NCBI RefSeq assembly: GCF_021531315.1
Contig: NZ_JAFBIQ010000020.1
Span: 1-38,533 of the forward strand
Length of the DNA stretch: 38,533 nucleotides
Direction: 5' to 3'
Origin: Oscillibacter valericigenes
GTDB taxonomy: Bacteria > Bacillota > Clostridia > Oscillospirales > Oscillospiraceae
The first letter of the stretch is position 1, and every line of letters starts with the position of its first letter. Positions 7,616 to 15,498 of the stretch are shown here, one piece after another. The notes below the pieces were generated by a model. It ran no database searches and had not been told where the DNA came from. It worked only from the letters and a program-made list of their open reading frames with translations. A program made the translations under genes and the position numbers.

Positions 7616-7928
7616 GATCCTGATGTATTTCCGCAGCCGCAAGAAATTGCAGGGCGAGGTCTCGCTCTCGGACGCCATTGAGACCGATCAGGACGGCAAC
7701 GCCCTCATGCTCATGGATGTGGTCGGCGTGGACGATACGATGCTTTCAGATTTGCAGGATCGCGAGGACAGCGCACTGGTCCGCCGGCTCGTGCGTGAGT
7801 GCCTGACCGACCGTGAACGCGAGATTGTCACGCTGCGCTACGGCCTCGGCGGCGGGATGCTGCGCACCCAGCGCGAGATCGCCAAGAAAATGGGCATCTC
7901 GAGGAGCTATGTATCCCGCCGGAACTAA
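7611..7928 (+). pseudogene. sigK: sigK middle exon (RNA polymerase sporulation sigma factor), interrupted on both sides
   Basis: From 7611 the frame reads N-E-I-L-M-Y-F-R, then sigma-K-like linker and region 4 (LTDREREIVTLRYGLGGG, TQREIAKKMGISRSYVS). No start and no region 2 are present: the 5' exon must lie left of the window beyond element 1. The true sigma sequence ends at 7912; beyond it the frame gives only S-R-R-N and a stop (7926-7928), inside the recognition helix of region 4.2, so this form cannot be functional. Residues GISRSYVS fit SigK better than SigE (GISQSYIS). The remaining 20 codons are at 29971-30036. Its high GC matches the right-hand backbone, not the island on either side. 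Two excisions would be needed to make the protein. Confidence 0.88.
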
Positions 7929-7934
7929 TGTAAG
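7906..7934. other. Left attachment junction of element 2
   Basis: GCTATGT (7906-7912) is shared with 29969-29975. The element-side arm GGAACTAATGTAAG (7921-7934) is the exact reverse complement of CTTACATTAGTTCC at the other end. Joining the two GCTATGT copies restores S-R-S-Y-V-S-R-I-E-K-R. Confidence 0.85.
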
Positions 7935-7938
7935 CGAT

Positions 7939-7973
7939 GCCCGGAAAGCCTTGATTTGCAAGGGGTTCCGGGC
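7939..7973. repeat. Hairpin, paired with a similar one at 9568-9607
   Basis: GCCCGGAA (7939-7946) with TTCCGGGC (7966-7973), inner pair CCTTG/CAAGG (7949-7953, 7959-7963). No U-tract follows, so not a standard terminator. The same GCCCGGAAAG-x-CTTG arm recurs after the kinase gene. Confidence 0.6.
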
Positions 7974-8074
7974 TGTAAGAAATTGTAAAAAACAGTCAAA
8001 ACAAGCCGCGCTTATTGTAAGTGGTAAAAGGCACAAAAAACCAAGCGGCCATTCATCACAAATTACAAATGCAG

Positions 8075-8102
8075 TTGACAATTTTAGTGTTTCTATTATA
8101 AT
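8075..8102 (+). promoter_or_regulatory. Promoter of the HipA-like module
   Basis: TTGACA (8075-8080), 16-bp spacer, TATAAT (8097-8102): both boxes are consensus. AT-rich sequence to 8138 before the ribosome site would suit binding by the HTH protein encoded next (autoregulation inferred). Confidence 0.75.
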
Positions 8103-8151
8103 GGAATTAAATTAAAATAATTGCATATAATTTACAAAGGGGAGAGGCGTA

Positions 8152-8757
8152 GTGAACGTGGATTATCGCAAATTATGCTTGGACTTGTTTGGAACGGACG
8201 ATGTAAATGAATTAACAAGGATCGCCCGGATATGCAAGGAAAAGAATCCTCGCAAGGCGGGCCGCAAGAAAAAATTTACTGCGGAGGATGTGCAAACGAT
8301 CCGCAGCTTGATGGAAGACGGAATGACCGTGAACGAAGTGGCGGAGCGATTCCAAACCTCCCGACAGGTGATTGGAAGGTATCTCAATGAAAAGCCGGCA
8401 GAAGGCTATACGCTGCGCTTGACTTATATGTATCAGCAGCACCCCTGTACCATTATTGATGTGGATTTTCTGAATCAAAGAATCATGGTTCAGAACAAAA
8501 CGAAGGACATGCTTCACCGAGCGTTCGGCGTCATTGAAAAACCTACATGGAATGACTTTGAGATGTTTTTAAAGGATCGCTGTTTTCCCGCTACTCGCGG
8601 CAATGCCAAGGAACTATTGAAGGAACTTCAGCTCACATCCTATGATCCCTTGCAGATCATAGAAAAAACGCGGGGTCGGACAGCTGAGGATGATATGTGG
8701 TTGAAGTTCAACTATTACCCGATGGAAGGAGCGGCGTATGGACAGAATCAATCTTGA
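8152..8757 (+). CDS. HTH protein fused to a HipA N1-like domain (HipB+HipS-like)
   Basis: 201 residues starting at GTG behind GGGGAGAG. Residues ~40-85 are a resolvase/Hin-type HTH (KKFTAEDVQTIRSLMEDGMTVNEVAERFQTSRQVIGRYL). Residues ~95-195 resemble the N-subdomain 1 of HipA kinases (AFGVIEKPTWNDFEMFLKDRCFP, LQLTSYDPLQIIEKTRGRTAEDDMWLKF). In canonical HipBA, HTH and N1 are on different proteins; in HipBST, N1 is a separate antitoxin (HipS). Here HTH and N1 share one chain and the kinase core is the next gene, whose start lies 20 bases inside this one. Inference: antitoxin and autorepressor of the following kinase. Confidence 0.65.
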   Translation: MNVDYRKLCLDLFGTDDVNELTRIARICKEKNPRKAGRKKKFTAEDVQTIRSLMEDGMTVNEVAERFQTSRQVIGRYLNEKPAEGYTLRLTYMYQQHPCTIIDVDFLNQRIMVQNKTKDMLHRAFGVIEKPTWNDFEMFLKDRCFPATRGNAKELLKELQLTSYDPLQIIEKTRGRTAEDDMWLKFNYYPMEGAAYGQNQS

Positions 8758-9550
8758 TGCTGTTGAGCAGGAACCAATCCAAGGACACACTTCGAAAGGC
8801 GACCAGCCGAAATGGCAGCTGGATGGCAAGTGGTACAAAGCTGACCACATGGGCTATGAGGCGCTGGCTGAAATTTTGGTATCACAGTTGCTGAAACAGT
8901 CCAATGTGCCCGACTTTGTAGAATATGAGCCTGTGCTGATTCAGTATCAGGGAAAAGAAACTCCTGGTTGTGTCAGCAAAAACTTTCGGAGAAAAGATGA
9001 GATGTTGGTGCCATTTGAGCGGCTGCACCGTGCCTATAAAGGTCGAGGTCTGGCGGCAGCGCTTGGCGGGATAAATGAACCGCGGGAACGGATTCGCTAT
9101 ACGGTAGACTTCATTGAACAAACTACCGGCCTGACCGGAATGGGAGAATATCTGACATTGCTGTTGGAGCTGGATTCTTTCTTTTTGAACGAGGACCGCC
9201 ATACAAACAATCTGGCTGTTATCCGAAATGAGAAGACGAAGGAATTTCGTCTCTGTCCGATTTTTGATAATGGTTTGGCCTTGCTGTCGGATCTTAATGA
9301 CTATCCTGTGGACAAGGATGTTTATGATTGCATCAGGCGCGTTCGTGCCAAGCCCTTTGATATGGACTTTGATGTGCAGGTCGAAGCTGCCGAAGAATTG
9401 TATGGAGCACAGTTAAAATTTTCATTTGTCCGGCATGATATTCCCAAAATGTTAGATGCTGTCGGAGGAGTATATTCCAGCGCGGTTATTGCCAGAGTCG
9501 AGCAGGCCGTATATGAACAGATACGAAAATATCCAGTATACTTTTTGTGA
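8738..9550 (+). CDS. Short HipA-like serine/threonine kinase (HipT-like toxin)
   Basis: 270 residues, shorter than HipA (about 440) because the N1 domain is on the preceding protein. Visible kinase features: GDQPKW...KWYKAD (Lys34, candidate ATP lysine), catalytic loop NEDRHTNN (151-158; Asp153) and metal-binding FDNG (176-179). HipA-family kinases phosphorylate aminoacyl-tRNA synthetases or similar targets and arrest growth (family knowledge); the target here is unknown. The ATG overlaps the end of the HTH gene behind GGAAGGAGCGG, so the two are translationally coupled. Followed by a strong hairpin. Confidence 0.75.
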   Translation: MDRINLDAVEQEPIQGHTSKGDQPKWQLDGKWYKADHMGYEALAEILVSQLLKQSNVPDFVEYEPVLIQYQGKETPGCVSKNFRRKDEMLVPFERLHRAYKGRGLAAALGGINEPRERIRYTVDFIEQTTGLTGMGEYLTLLLELDSFFLNEDRHTNNLAVIRNEKTKEFRLCPIFDNGLALLSDLNDYPVDKDVYDCIRRVRAKPFDMDFDVQVEAAEELYGAQLKFSFVRHDIPKMLDAVGGVYSSAVIARVEQAVYEQIRKYPVYFL

Positions 9551-9567
9551 AGAGTAATATAAAAGCA

Positions 9568-9607
9568 CTGCCCGGAAAGACTTGAAAATGAAAGTCCTTC
9601 CGGGCAG
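9568..9607. repeat. Hairpin after the HipA-like module; gap 9551-9835
   Basis: CTGCCCGGAA (9568-9577) / TTCCGGGCAG (9598-9607) with inner GACTT/AAGTC. No U-tract on either strand. Nearly the same arm sequence as 7939-7973, so the module is bracketed by two related palindromes. The rest of the gap is AT-rich with short repeats (TTAACACAAC twice, near 9757 and 9768) and no gene. Confidence 0.6.
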
Positions 9608-9835
9608 CAGCTATTTGAGGGTAACTTTCCGATTAAAAATATGCCTATGTTTAGAATATTGGTGAATCGATTAGAATAAATGAATAAGGTGCCGTCAACA
9701 GGTCCAACTCTTGATACTACCTAGCTTTTTTGATCAATTGTGCAAATACTAGCATTTAACACAACTTTAACACAACAGTCCCAAAGTCCAATAGATTTCA
9801 GGGCTGTTGAAATATCGTTGGTACAACGGACAAGT

Positions 9836-10396
9836 TTATTTTCCATGAAGAAGTTGAAGCATTTTCTCATACAATCTCATTGTTGCTTTTGCATCGCCTA
9901 AAGCAGTATGCCTTCCGTCCACAGTGATTCCAAAAAATTTGAATGCTTGGGCCGAACTATTTATTGTGTCTGTTATTATGCCGCCATCTTGCAGAAATTT
10001 TAATACAGAATAAGTATCAACAATCCTATGAAGAAAAATGTTGTCAAAACTTCTGCGATTATCCTTAAACATCTTTTTGATAAACTGTACATCAAACTGT
10101 GTGTTATGCCCAGCCAGAGGAATGGCTGTATAGTCGGCAAAATATACTTCCTTAATCTCCTCGAATTTTTTTATCACGGCTTGAGGGACAATGGCATCAT
10201 TAAAATCAGAATCTGTCAATTTGTTAATTCTCTGCGCCGTTTTGGTAATCCGGCAGTTTTCGTTTTTTAGGCGGTACTCTGCGCTGTAGCATTCACCCAG
10301 AACAGAGTCCCACACAACAAAACCGACTGATAGGAGAGAATGCTTTTCAGGGTCTAATCCTCCGGTTTCAGTATCAATAAAGAGCAATCGAGCCAT
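9836..10396 (-). CDS. DEDDh 3'-5' exonuclease (DnaQ/RNase T-like)
   Basis: 186 residues, essentially one exonuclease domain. DEDDh catalytic residues are visible: Asp8 and Glu10 (IDTETGG), Asp102 (GHNTQFD), His163 and Asp168 (HTALGDA). Such single-domain proteins degrade single-stranded DNA or RNA from the 3' end. A full polymerase subunit is excluded by the context: it follows, three bases after the stop, a membrane protein gene (10400-11185), so the two form an operon. Inference: nuclease part of a two-gene defence or toxin unit. Confidence 0.85.
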   Translation of the reverse strand: MARLLFIDTETGGLDPEKHSLLSVGFVVWDSVLGECYSAEYRLKNENCRITKTAQRINKLTDSDFNDAIVPQAVIKKFEEIKEVYFADYTAIPLAGHNTQFDVQFIKKMFKDNRRSFDNIFLHRIVDTYSVLKFLQDGGIITDTINSSAQAFKFFGITVDGRHTALGDAKATMRLYEKMLQLLHGK

Positions 10397-10399
10397 GAT

Positions 10400-11185
10400 T
10401 CATTTCTCCTTTTTAATAATCTTATTTCCATTTGCGTCAGTAGTAACAGACACGCTTACCGAGGCATCTAAAATGGCAGTTTTTTCTGATACAATATAAT
10501 CGTAAAAACTACCGGTCGATTCAGCCCTTATGTAGGGGACGGTTGCTTTTCCAGGGGAGTGCTTAAAAAAGGCCATTAGTGCAACATTATCCATCACATA
10601 ATATGTGGCTTGTAGGCTTTTATTAAAAAGATAGACTTTTGCTCCTAACTCACAGTAATCTATTATCGCATCTTTGATTAACTCTCTTGTTTTCCCGGAG
10701 TTATAATTATATCTCCGATCAAATTCAGCCATAATATCGTCGTTTTCGTAATCAGGCATAATGACCGTAAATTTGTTCTTCTTCTTTCCTGTGAATTTTT
10801 GTATTGCAACTCTATTGGAATTTCGCCAAGTCTGTGCGTATGTAAAAATCGCTGTAAAATTATGTGTCTTTGACAATTCGGCTTTCCAGTTAATACCGGA
10901 AAAGTCGGTATCAATATGGTCAACACCACTTTGCTCAATATTCTTAGAAATTTTTGCCACCTCGAATATCGATTCAGCGAATCTCTTTTTGGCAAATATC
11001 TCCCACAAGAAATTAACAAGAAATGCGGCACCAATAGTAGACACTATTGTAGTAAAGAAAAGTTGAACTTGTTCGTCACTGGTAATTATCGGAATGAGAT
11101 AAACTGCACAGACGTAAGAAACAATCGTTGCAATAAGGCTAATAATAATGGTGATCAAATTTCCTTTTGTTAAGTCATTATACAT
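10400..11185 (-). CDS. Two-TM membrane protein with degenerate PLD-like cytoplasmic domain
   Basis: 261 residues. Two N-terminal membrane segments (about 10-33 and 40-62), then a soluble domain (75-245) whose strand pattern (FTAIFTYAQTW, KFTVIMPD, GAKVYLFNKSLQATYYVMDN, and a YIRAESTGSFYDYIVSEKTAIL C-terminal stretch) resembles the phospholipase-D-like fold. The catalytic H-x-K-x4-D is absent (A-T-Y-Y-V-M-D at the expected place), so an enzymatic role is unlikely; ligand or nucleic-acid sensing is possible. GGAGAG ribosome site. Upstream gene of the exonuclease operon. I do not recognise a named family. Confidence 0.55.
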   Translation of the reverse strand: MYNDLTKGNLITIIISLIATIVSYVCAVYLIPIITSDEQVQLFFTTIVSTIGAAFLVNFLWEIFAKKRFAESIFEVAKISKNIEQSGVDHIDTDFSGINWKAELSKTHNFTAIFTYAQTWRNSNRVAIQKFTGKKKNKFTVIMPDYENDDIMAEFDRRYNYNSGKTRELIKDAIIDYCELGAKVYLFNKSLQATYYVMDNVALMAFFKHSPGKATVPYIRAESTGSFYDYIVSEKTAILDASVSVSVTTDANGNKIIKKEK

Positions 11186-11414
11186 TGTTCTTTTCTCTCC
11201 TTTATATTTTTTTAAAGAACCATCGACCGATAAATAAGTGATTATCGGTTTTTACTCTTAGACACTACGGCTCCATTATAGTTATCTGTGGAAGATTATG
11301 CAACTGAGATAAAGTACGCAGATCTGTAGCTGAAATTCGAAGAACTGCTTTTTATAGAATATCAACTTCCTCTAATTGCTATAACCCGAATTCTGTAATA
11401 TAAAAGGGCACTTG
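11186..11414. other. Intergenic, no gene seen
   Basis: AT-rich, with short imperfect repeats around ATCGACCGATAAATAAGTGATTATCG-like sequence near 11222-11247. It probably carries the promoter for the leftward exonuclease operon. No ORF with a ribosome site. Confidence 0.4.
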
Positions 11415-12401
11415 TTATTGCACCAATTTATACTTCCAATGTCCGCCCACATGTAGTTTTACAATCTTTTCTGCTGATACTAACTCAACCAAAATTCGAT
11501 TTGCCGTCGCTGCCGACACTCCACACAACTCTCGCACATCAGCGTTCATGATATAGTCGTGGGTTTTCAAATACTCCTGGATCTTGTTCCAGCGGAAAGT
11601 TGCCGTATCCACCTTTACATCGCTCATTTCATCACTTGCGTTGATGGCACCCATGAGCGATGCTTTGATGGCTGAGAGCATAAACTCGATAAACACCGTG
11701 GACCCTCCGGCGTCATTGGAGCCATTGATGGCTGCATAATACTCCTGCTGACGGTCATGGATGATGGATTCCACCGGCAGCCAGGCAAAAGCAGGATTCC
11801 ATTTAGAGAGCAGCAACGTATGCCACAGGCGACCCACACGACCGTTTCCATCAGCAAAGGGGTGGATTAGCTCAAACTCATAATGGAACACACAACTGCG
11901 TATCAACATATGCACGTTGCTGTTTTTCACCCAGTCCAGCAGCTCCATGACCAGATCCGGGACATACTGCGGCAGAGTGCCGAAATGCAGGACATGCCCT
12001 TCCTGATCCACGACGCCGACAGGCTTGGAGCGGAACACCCCGGACTCATCCACCAGCCCCCGGGTCATGATGCCGTGAGCGGTCAGCAGGTCATCCACTG
12101 AGTAGGGGTCAAGCTCGTCCAACCGCTCATAAATCTCATAAGCATTCTTAACCTCGGCAATATCCTTGGGCGGAGCCAGAACCTGCTTGCCGTTGAGAAC
12201 AGCCGTGACCTGTTCCAGCGTAAGGGTGTTCTGCTCAATGGCCAGCGAGCCATGAATTGTCCGGATGCGATTGGTGCGCCGCAAAGTAGGGTTGGCTGAT
12301 AGCTGATTCATAGAGATCAACCGTCCAACTAGCTCCGCAATTTCCGCGACATGGTCGATCATCGCATTTGTAATTTCAAAAGGAGGTTTTTTGTTCCGCA
12401 T
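11415..12401 (-). CDS. Fic family protein, class II, with C-terminal winged helix
   Basis: 328 residues. Fic motif HPFADGNGRVGR at 180-191 (catalytic His180). Inhibitory-helix motif SLAIEQN at 52-58 precedes the Fic core, as in class II Fic proteins that are self-inhibited. The C-terminal ~65 residues form a winged helix (MNADVRELCGVSAATANRILVELVSAEKIV). Fic enzymes transfer AMP or related groups to Ser/Thr/Tyr hydroxyls (family knowledge); the target is unknown. Full length and intact. It diverges from the integrase gene at 12531, separated by about 130 bases. Stress or defence role inferred only. Confidence 0.9.
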   Translation of the reverse strand: MRNKKPPFEITNAMIDHVAEIAELVGRLISMNQLSANPTLRRTNRIRTIHGSLAIEQNTLTLEQVTAVLNGKQVLAPPKDIAEVKNAYEIYERLDELDPYSVDDLLTAHGIMTRGLVDESGVFRSKPVGVVDQEGHVLHFGTLPQYVPDLVMELLDWVKNSNVHMLIRSCVFHYEFELIHPFADGNGRVGRLWHTLLLSKWNPAFAWLPVESIIHDRQQEYYAAINGSNDAGGSTVFIEFMLSAIKASLMGAINASDEMSDVKVDTATFRWNKIQEYLKTHDYIMNADVRELCGVSAATANRILVELVSAEKIVKLHVGGHWKYKLVQ

Positions 12402-12530
12402 CCTGCCACCTCATGTAAAAACTTGTTTATATTATTATATCAAACATCACTCCTTTCATCAATCATGTTTTACCGTGACTTGAGTGATGTTATTCTTATT
12501 TTGCACATCAAAAACAAAGGAGGAACCACT

Positions 12531-13754
12531 TTGGCATCAATTGTTCAGCGGGGCAAAAGTTACAGCGTGGTGTACTACACACAGGTAAACGGCATTCGCA
12601 AACAAAAGTGGGAGAGTTTTCGCACTGAAAAAGATGCACTGCACCGGAAACGTGTGGTCGAGTATTACCAACAGACAAAGAAAGAACTAGCCCATCGCCC
12701 GCAAACGGTAAAACAGCTAATTCAGGAATATGTATGGTTATATGGAAGAGCAAAATGGTCACTGTCCATGTACACATCCAGTCGGGGATTGATTCAGAAT
12801 TACATCAATCCCTACTTTGGCAGCGTTCGCTTGGAGGAACTGACGCCACGGTTGGTATCTAAACTTTACATGGAATTTCAAAAGGAATCGCGATACTGCG
12901 GGACATATCACAAATATGAGGGACAAACTGTCTCTGCCAGTACATTAAAGAGCGTACATAAACTGCTGCATAGCGCTTTTGAGCAGGCAGTTCTGTGGGA
13001 ATATGTGGATCGCAACCCCTTTCATAAAGCAGCGCTCCCTAAAACCAAATCAACACCATCGGTATTCCTATCCCCGGAGCAAATCCAACTCCTTTTGTGC
13101 CATTGCAGCGTGTCGTGGCTGCGGTTAGCGATTGAACTTTCTTTCGTATGCACACTACGCAGAGGTGAATTATTGGCGTTGACATGGGACGATATTAACT
13201 GGGAACAGAATTCATTGCAGATCAGTAAGACATTGTGCCGGGTCAGTAAAGATGCCATGCTGATGTTAGATAAGCGAGATGTTTTGCGCATATTCCCAAC
13301 TGACGCTCTCAACAAAACAGCCCTCGTTCTAAAATCGCCCAAAACTGAATCGAGCAATCGCATTGTCTATTTTCCACCATCGTTAAAGCGCTCCCTGTTT
13401 GAATGGCAAAATGAGCAGAAAAAATCAGCCATCGGTGAATTGCCGAGGCTGATTTTCGCTTATGAAGATAACCTGCCGCTGCAAGGAGGCGTTCTTACGA
13501 ATCATTTTCAAAAACTTCTGGCGAAATGCAATCTCCCGAAAGTGACCTTTCACAGCTTACGCCACAGCAGTATTACTTATAAGCTGATTCTGACAGGCGG
13601 GGACATTAAAGCAGTGCAGGGTGATTCGGGCCACTCGCAAGCAGACATGATCACAGAGATTTATGGTCACACACTGGATGCAAATCGTCGTAAAAATACG
13701 GAGAGATTTGAGAAAGAATTCTATCAAAATTGTGGCACTATTTCGTGTAATTGA
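12531..13754 (+). CDS. Tyrosine integrase A (Tn916-like)
   Basis: 407 residues from TTG 12531, which follows AAAGGAGGAACCACT; the longer open frame (from 12351) overlaps the Fic gene and has no ribosome site. N-terminal AP2-like arm-binding domain (SYSVVYYTQVNGIRKQKWESF), core-binding domain, catalytic domain with Arg (CTLRRGELLALTW), HSLRHSS, GHSQADM and Tyr in TEIYGHT. It is related over its whole length to integrase B (24016-25407). Just past its stop is a fragment (13760-13777) matching the tRNA-Arg anticodon-arm site next to integrase B, probably its attachment site. No excisionase gene is seen beside it. Confidence 0.88.
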   Translation: MASIVQRGKSYSVVYYTQVNGIRKQKWESFRTEKDALHRKRVVEYYQQTKKELAHRPQTVKQLIQEYVWLYGRAKWSLSMYTSSRGLIQNYINPYFGSVRLEELTPRLVSKLYMEFQKESRYCGTYHKYEGQTVSASTLKSVHKLLHSAFEQAVLWEYVDRNPFHKAALPKTKSTPSVFLSPEQIQLLLCHCSVSWLRLAIELSFVCTLRRGELLALTWDDINWEQNSLQISKTLCRVSKDAMLMLDKRDVLRIFPTDALNKTALVLKSPKTESSNRIVYFPPSLKRSLFEWQNEQKKSAIGELPRLIFAYEDNLPLQGGVLTNHFQKLLAKCNLPKVTFHSLRHSSITYKLILTGGDIKAVQGDSGHSQADMITEIYGHTLDANRRKNTERFEKEFYQNCGTISCN

Positions 13755-13759
13755 ACCTA

Positions 13760-13777
13760 AGAGCGTCCGCTTAGGAG
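13760..13777. other. Putative attachment site of integrase A
   Basis: AGAGCGTCCGCTTAGGAG, identical in 17 of 18 positions to 25694-25711 and sharing the 7-base TTAGGAG with the anticodon loop of tRNA-Arg(CCU) at 25614-25620. Lies six bases after the integrase stop. Confidence 0.55.
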
Positions 13778-13894
13778 TTAAGTTGTCCGCTTCGTATCGT
13801 ATGGTTCACAGTACCCGAAAATACCGAAAAATCCTTAAAAATCAATACTTTTAATCGAACTTTGTGCTGTGCAGTGGTGCCAGATATTCCGCCG

Positions 13895-13961
13895 TATTAG
13901 CCAGTTTCGGGGTAAAATCAGCCCCCGTATTAGCCACTTTATTAGCACATTTTATTAGCCA
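13895..13961. repeat. TATTAGCCA direct repeats
   Basis: TATTAGCCA at 13895-13903, 13928-13936 and 13953-13961, plus the partial copy TATTAGCA at 13940-13947. Within the 630-base gene-free gap after integrase A. Possible arm-type integrase sites. Confidence 0.5.
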
Positions 13962-14024
13962 CACACTTATCCAAGCCCGTCAAAGAACGTTTCAAATGCT
14001 CTGATTTAATCTTGAATACGCTGC

Positions 14025-14059
14025 AAGAGGGAATGTAGAAAAGCATTCCCTCTTGTTTT
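14025..14059 (+). terminator. Rho-independent terminator
   Basis: Perfect 11-bp stem AAGAGGGAATG / CATTCCCTCTT, loop of eight bases, then TTGTTTTA. Confidence 0.8.
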
Positions 14060-14168
14060 ATATATTGGCAGTTTTAGGGATTTGCATTTTGTACTAACAT
14101 TTTGAACATACCCAAACAATTACTTCTGTCATTCGATATTACTGGTTGTTTTAATAGCCTAAAAATTG

Positions 14169-14228
14169 ATAGCGTTAGGTGAAGGTGCGTGTCTTACTCG
14201 CCTATAGGCAATCAAAAAATAACGCTAT
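14169..14228. ncRNA. Candidate structured element upstream of the ATPase-protease operon
   Basis: Outer arms ATAGCGTTA (14169-14177) and TAACGCTAT (14220-14228) enclose an inner pair TAGGTGA/TCGCCTA. It sits 110-165 bases before the promoter of the IetA-like gene. Could be an RNA, an operator or a remnant; no homology claimed. Confidence 0.25.
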
Positions 14229-14334
14229 TTGTATCTCAACACGATCATATTATAACTCATCTACATTTTAATCGAATTCAAGAACGGATACTCCATATTC
14301 AATAACGATTTATTAAATATCAATAACATTTGTG

Positions 14335-14363
14335 TTGACTAATGGGCACAAACAACGTATACT
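14335..14363 (+). promoter_or_regulatory. Promoter of the IetAS-like operon
   Basis: TTGACT (14335-14340), 17-bp spacer, TATACT (14358-14363), about 25 bases before the start codon. Confidence 0.65.
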
Positions 14364-14388
14364 AATAACATAAGTGAGGTGCCTGATA

Positions 14389-15495
14389 ATGTATACTGAA
14401 ATTGTAAAAATTATTGAAGGTGGACTGGTTAATGACAAGGAGAAAGTAATTAATTATGCCACTGTCTTAGCTAACAACTTGGAAAAACAAGGTGATATTT
14501 CTTTGGCAAAGAAAATAAGATCAACATTAATTCAAAAAAAAGGAGCGCTTACAGCCCTGGATAGTTTTGCGACAAAGCCTGTCGATGCAGAAAGCAGAAT
14601 GGACATAGTTGAGGTCTCATATCCACAAGTTGATGCAGCTCAAATAGTATTGAGCAAATACACGCAGGAAGCAATATATAACTTTATTGAAAGCTATAAT
14701 CGTAGAGATGTACTACTCAAATCTGGTTTTGATGCCTCAAATTCTTTGTTGCTTTATGGCCCTCCTGGGTGCGGTAAAACCACGGTAGCTCAATTCATTT
14801 CTAGTATTACTGGACTTCCCCTAGTAACGGCCAGACTTGACGGCTTAGTATCTTCCCTACTTGGAAGCACAGCAAAAAACATTCGCAAGATATTTGATTA
14901 TGCATCAAGACGAGAGTGTATTCTATTTCTGGATGAATTTGATGTTGTCGCCAAATTGCGTGATGACAAGAATGAGCTTGGAGAGCTAAAACGAGTCGTA
15001 AATAGTTTGATTCAAAATATCGATACCTTTAGCAGCGACAGTATTTTGATTGCTGCAACCAATCATCAAGAACTGCTTGATCCTGCAATATGGCGCAGGT
15101 TTACGACTGTTATAACATTGGACAGACCACAAAAAGAAGAAATAAAGCAATTGCTTTTTGTTATTCTCAACGGAAAATCGACAAATTTTCTTGCAGTTCC
15201 TAAAAAACTAGATTTTATTGAAGCCGCACTGGTTGGACTAAGTCACTCTGATATTAAGACTATTATTTTCAATGCAATGCGCGGCGTCATCTTATCGGAT
15301 AGAGACTGCCTGACAAACTGTGATGTACTAAAAGAAATCTATTTCCATAGAAACCATACAGTTGAAGATGAAGATGAACTCATTAAGTATCTTATGGAAA
15401 ATGGTGCCACACACAAAGAAATCAACGAAAGCATGAAGATCCCTCTTCGCAAAATTCAAGGCATTTCAAAAAATGTTGACAGAAAGGAGCCGTAA
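14389..15495 (+). CDS. ietA: AAA+ ATPase of an IetAS-like defence pair
   Basis: 368 residues from ATG 14389 (GTGAGGTG ahead). Unassigned helical N-terminus (1-95), then a single classical AAA domain: Walker A GPPGCGKTT (about 124-132), Walker B ILFLDEFD (about 178-185), sensor 1 AATNH and arginine finger WRRF, followed by a helical lid and a C-terminal extension with an HTH-like stretch (ATHKEINESMKIPLRKIQGI). Paired three bases upstream of a subtilisin-like protease. AAA plus S8 protease pairs are the IetAS system, known as anti-phage defence (Gao et al. 2020) and earlier as a plasmid stability module on an Agrobacterium plasmid. The AAA protein probably remodels substrates for, or restrains, the protease (inference). 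Confidence 0.82.
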   Translation: MYTEIVKIIEGGLVNDKEKVINYATVLANNLEKQGDISLAKKIRSTLIQKKGALTALDSFATKPVDAESRMDIVEVSYPQVDAAQIVLSKYTQEAIYNFIESYNRRDVLLKSGFDASNSLLLYGPPGCGKTTVAQFISSITGLPLVTARLDGLVSSLLGSTAKNIRKIFDYASRRECILFLDEFDVVAKLRDDKNELGELKRVVNSLIQNIDTFSSDSILIAATNHQELLDPAIWRRFTTVITLDRPQKEEIKQLLFVILNGKSTNFLAVPKKLDFIEAALVGLSHSDIKTIIFNAMRGVILSDRDCLTNCDVLKEIYFHRNHTVEDEDELIKYLMENGATHKEINESMKIPLRKIQGISKNVDRKEP

Positions 15496-15498
15496 AGT

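Noticed and set aside
7813-8115. 100-residue ORF in another frame across the sigma exon and junction
   Set aside because: Overlaps the sigma frame, arginine-rich shadow composition, runs through the attachment site.
12351-12530. 60-residue N-terminal extension of integrase A
   Set aside because: Overlaps the divergent Fic gene, no ribosome site; the TTG at 12531 has AAAGGAGG and matches the integrase B start (M-A-S-I).
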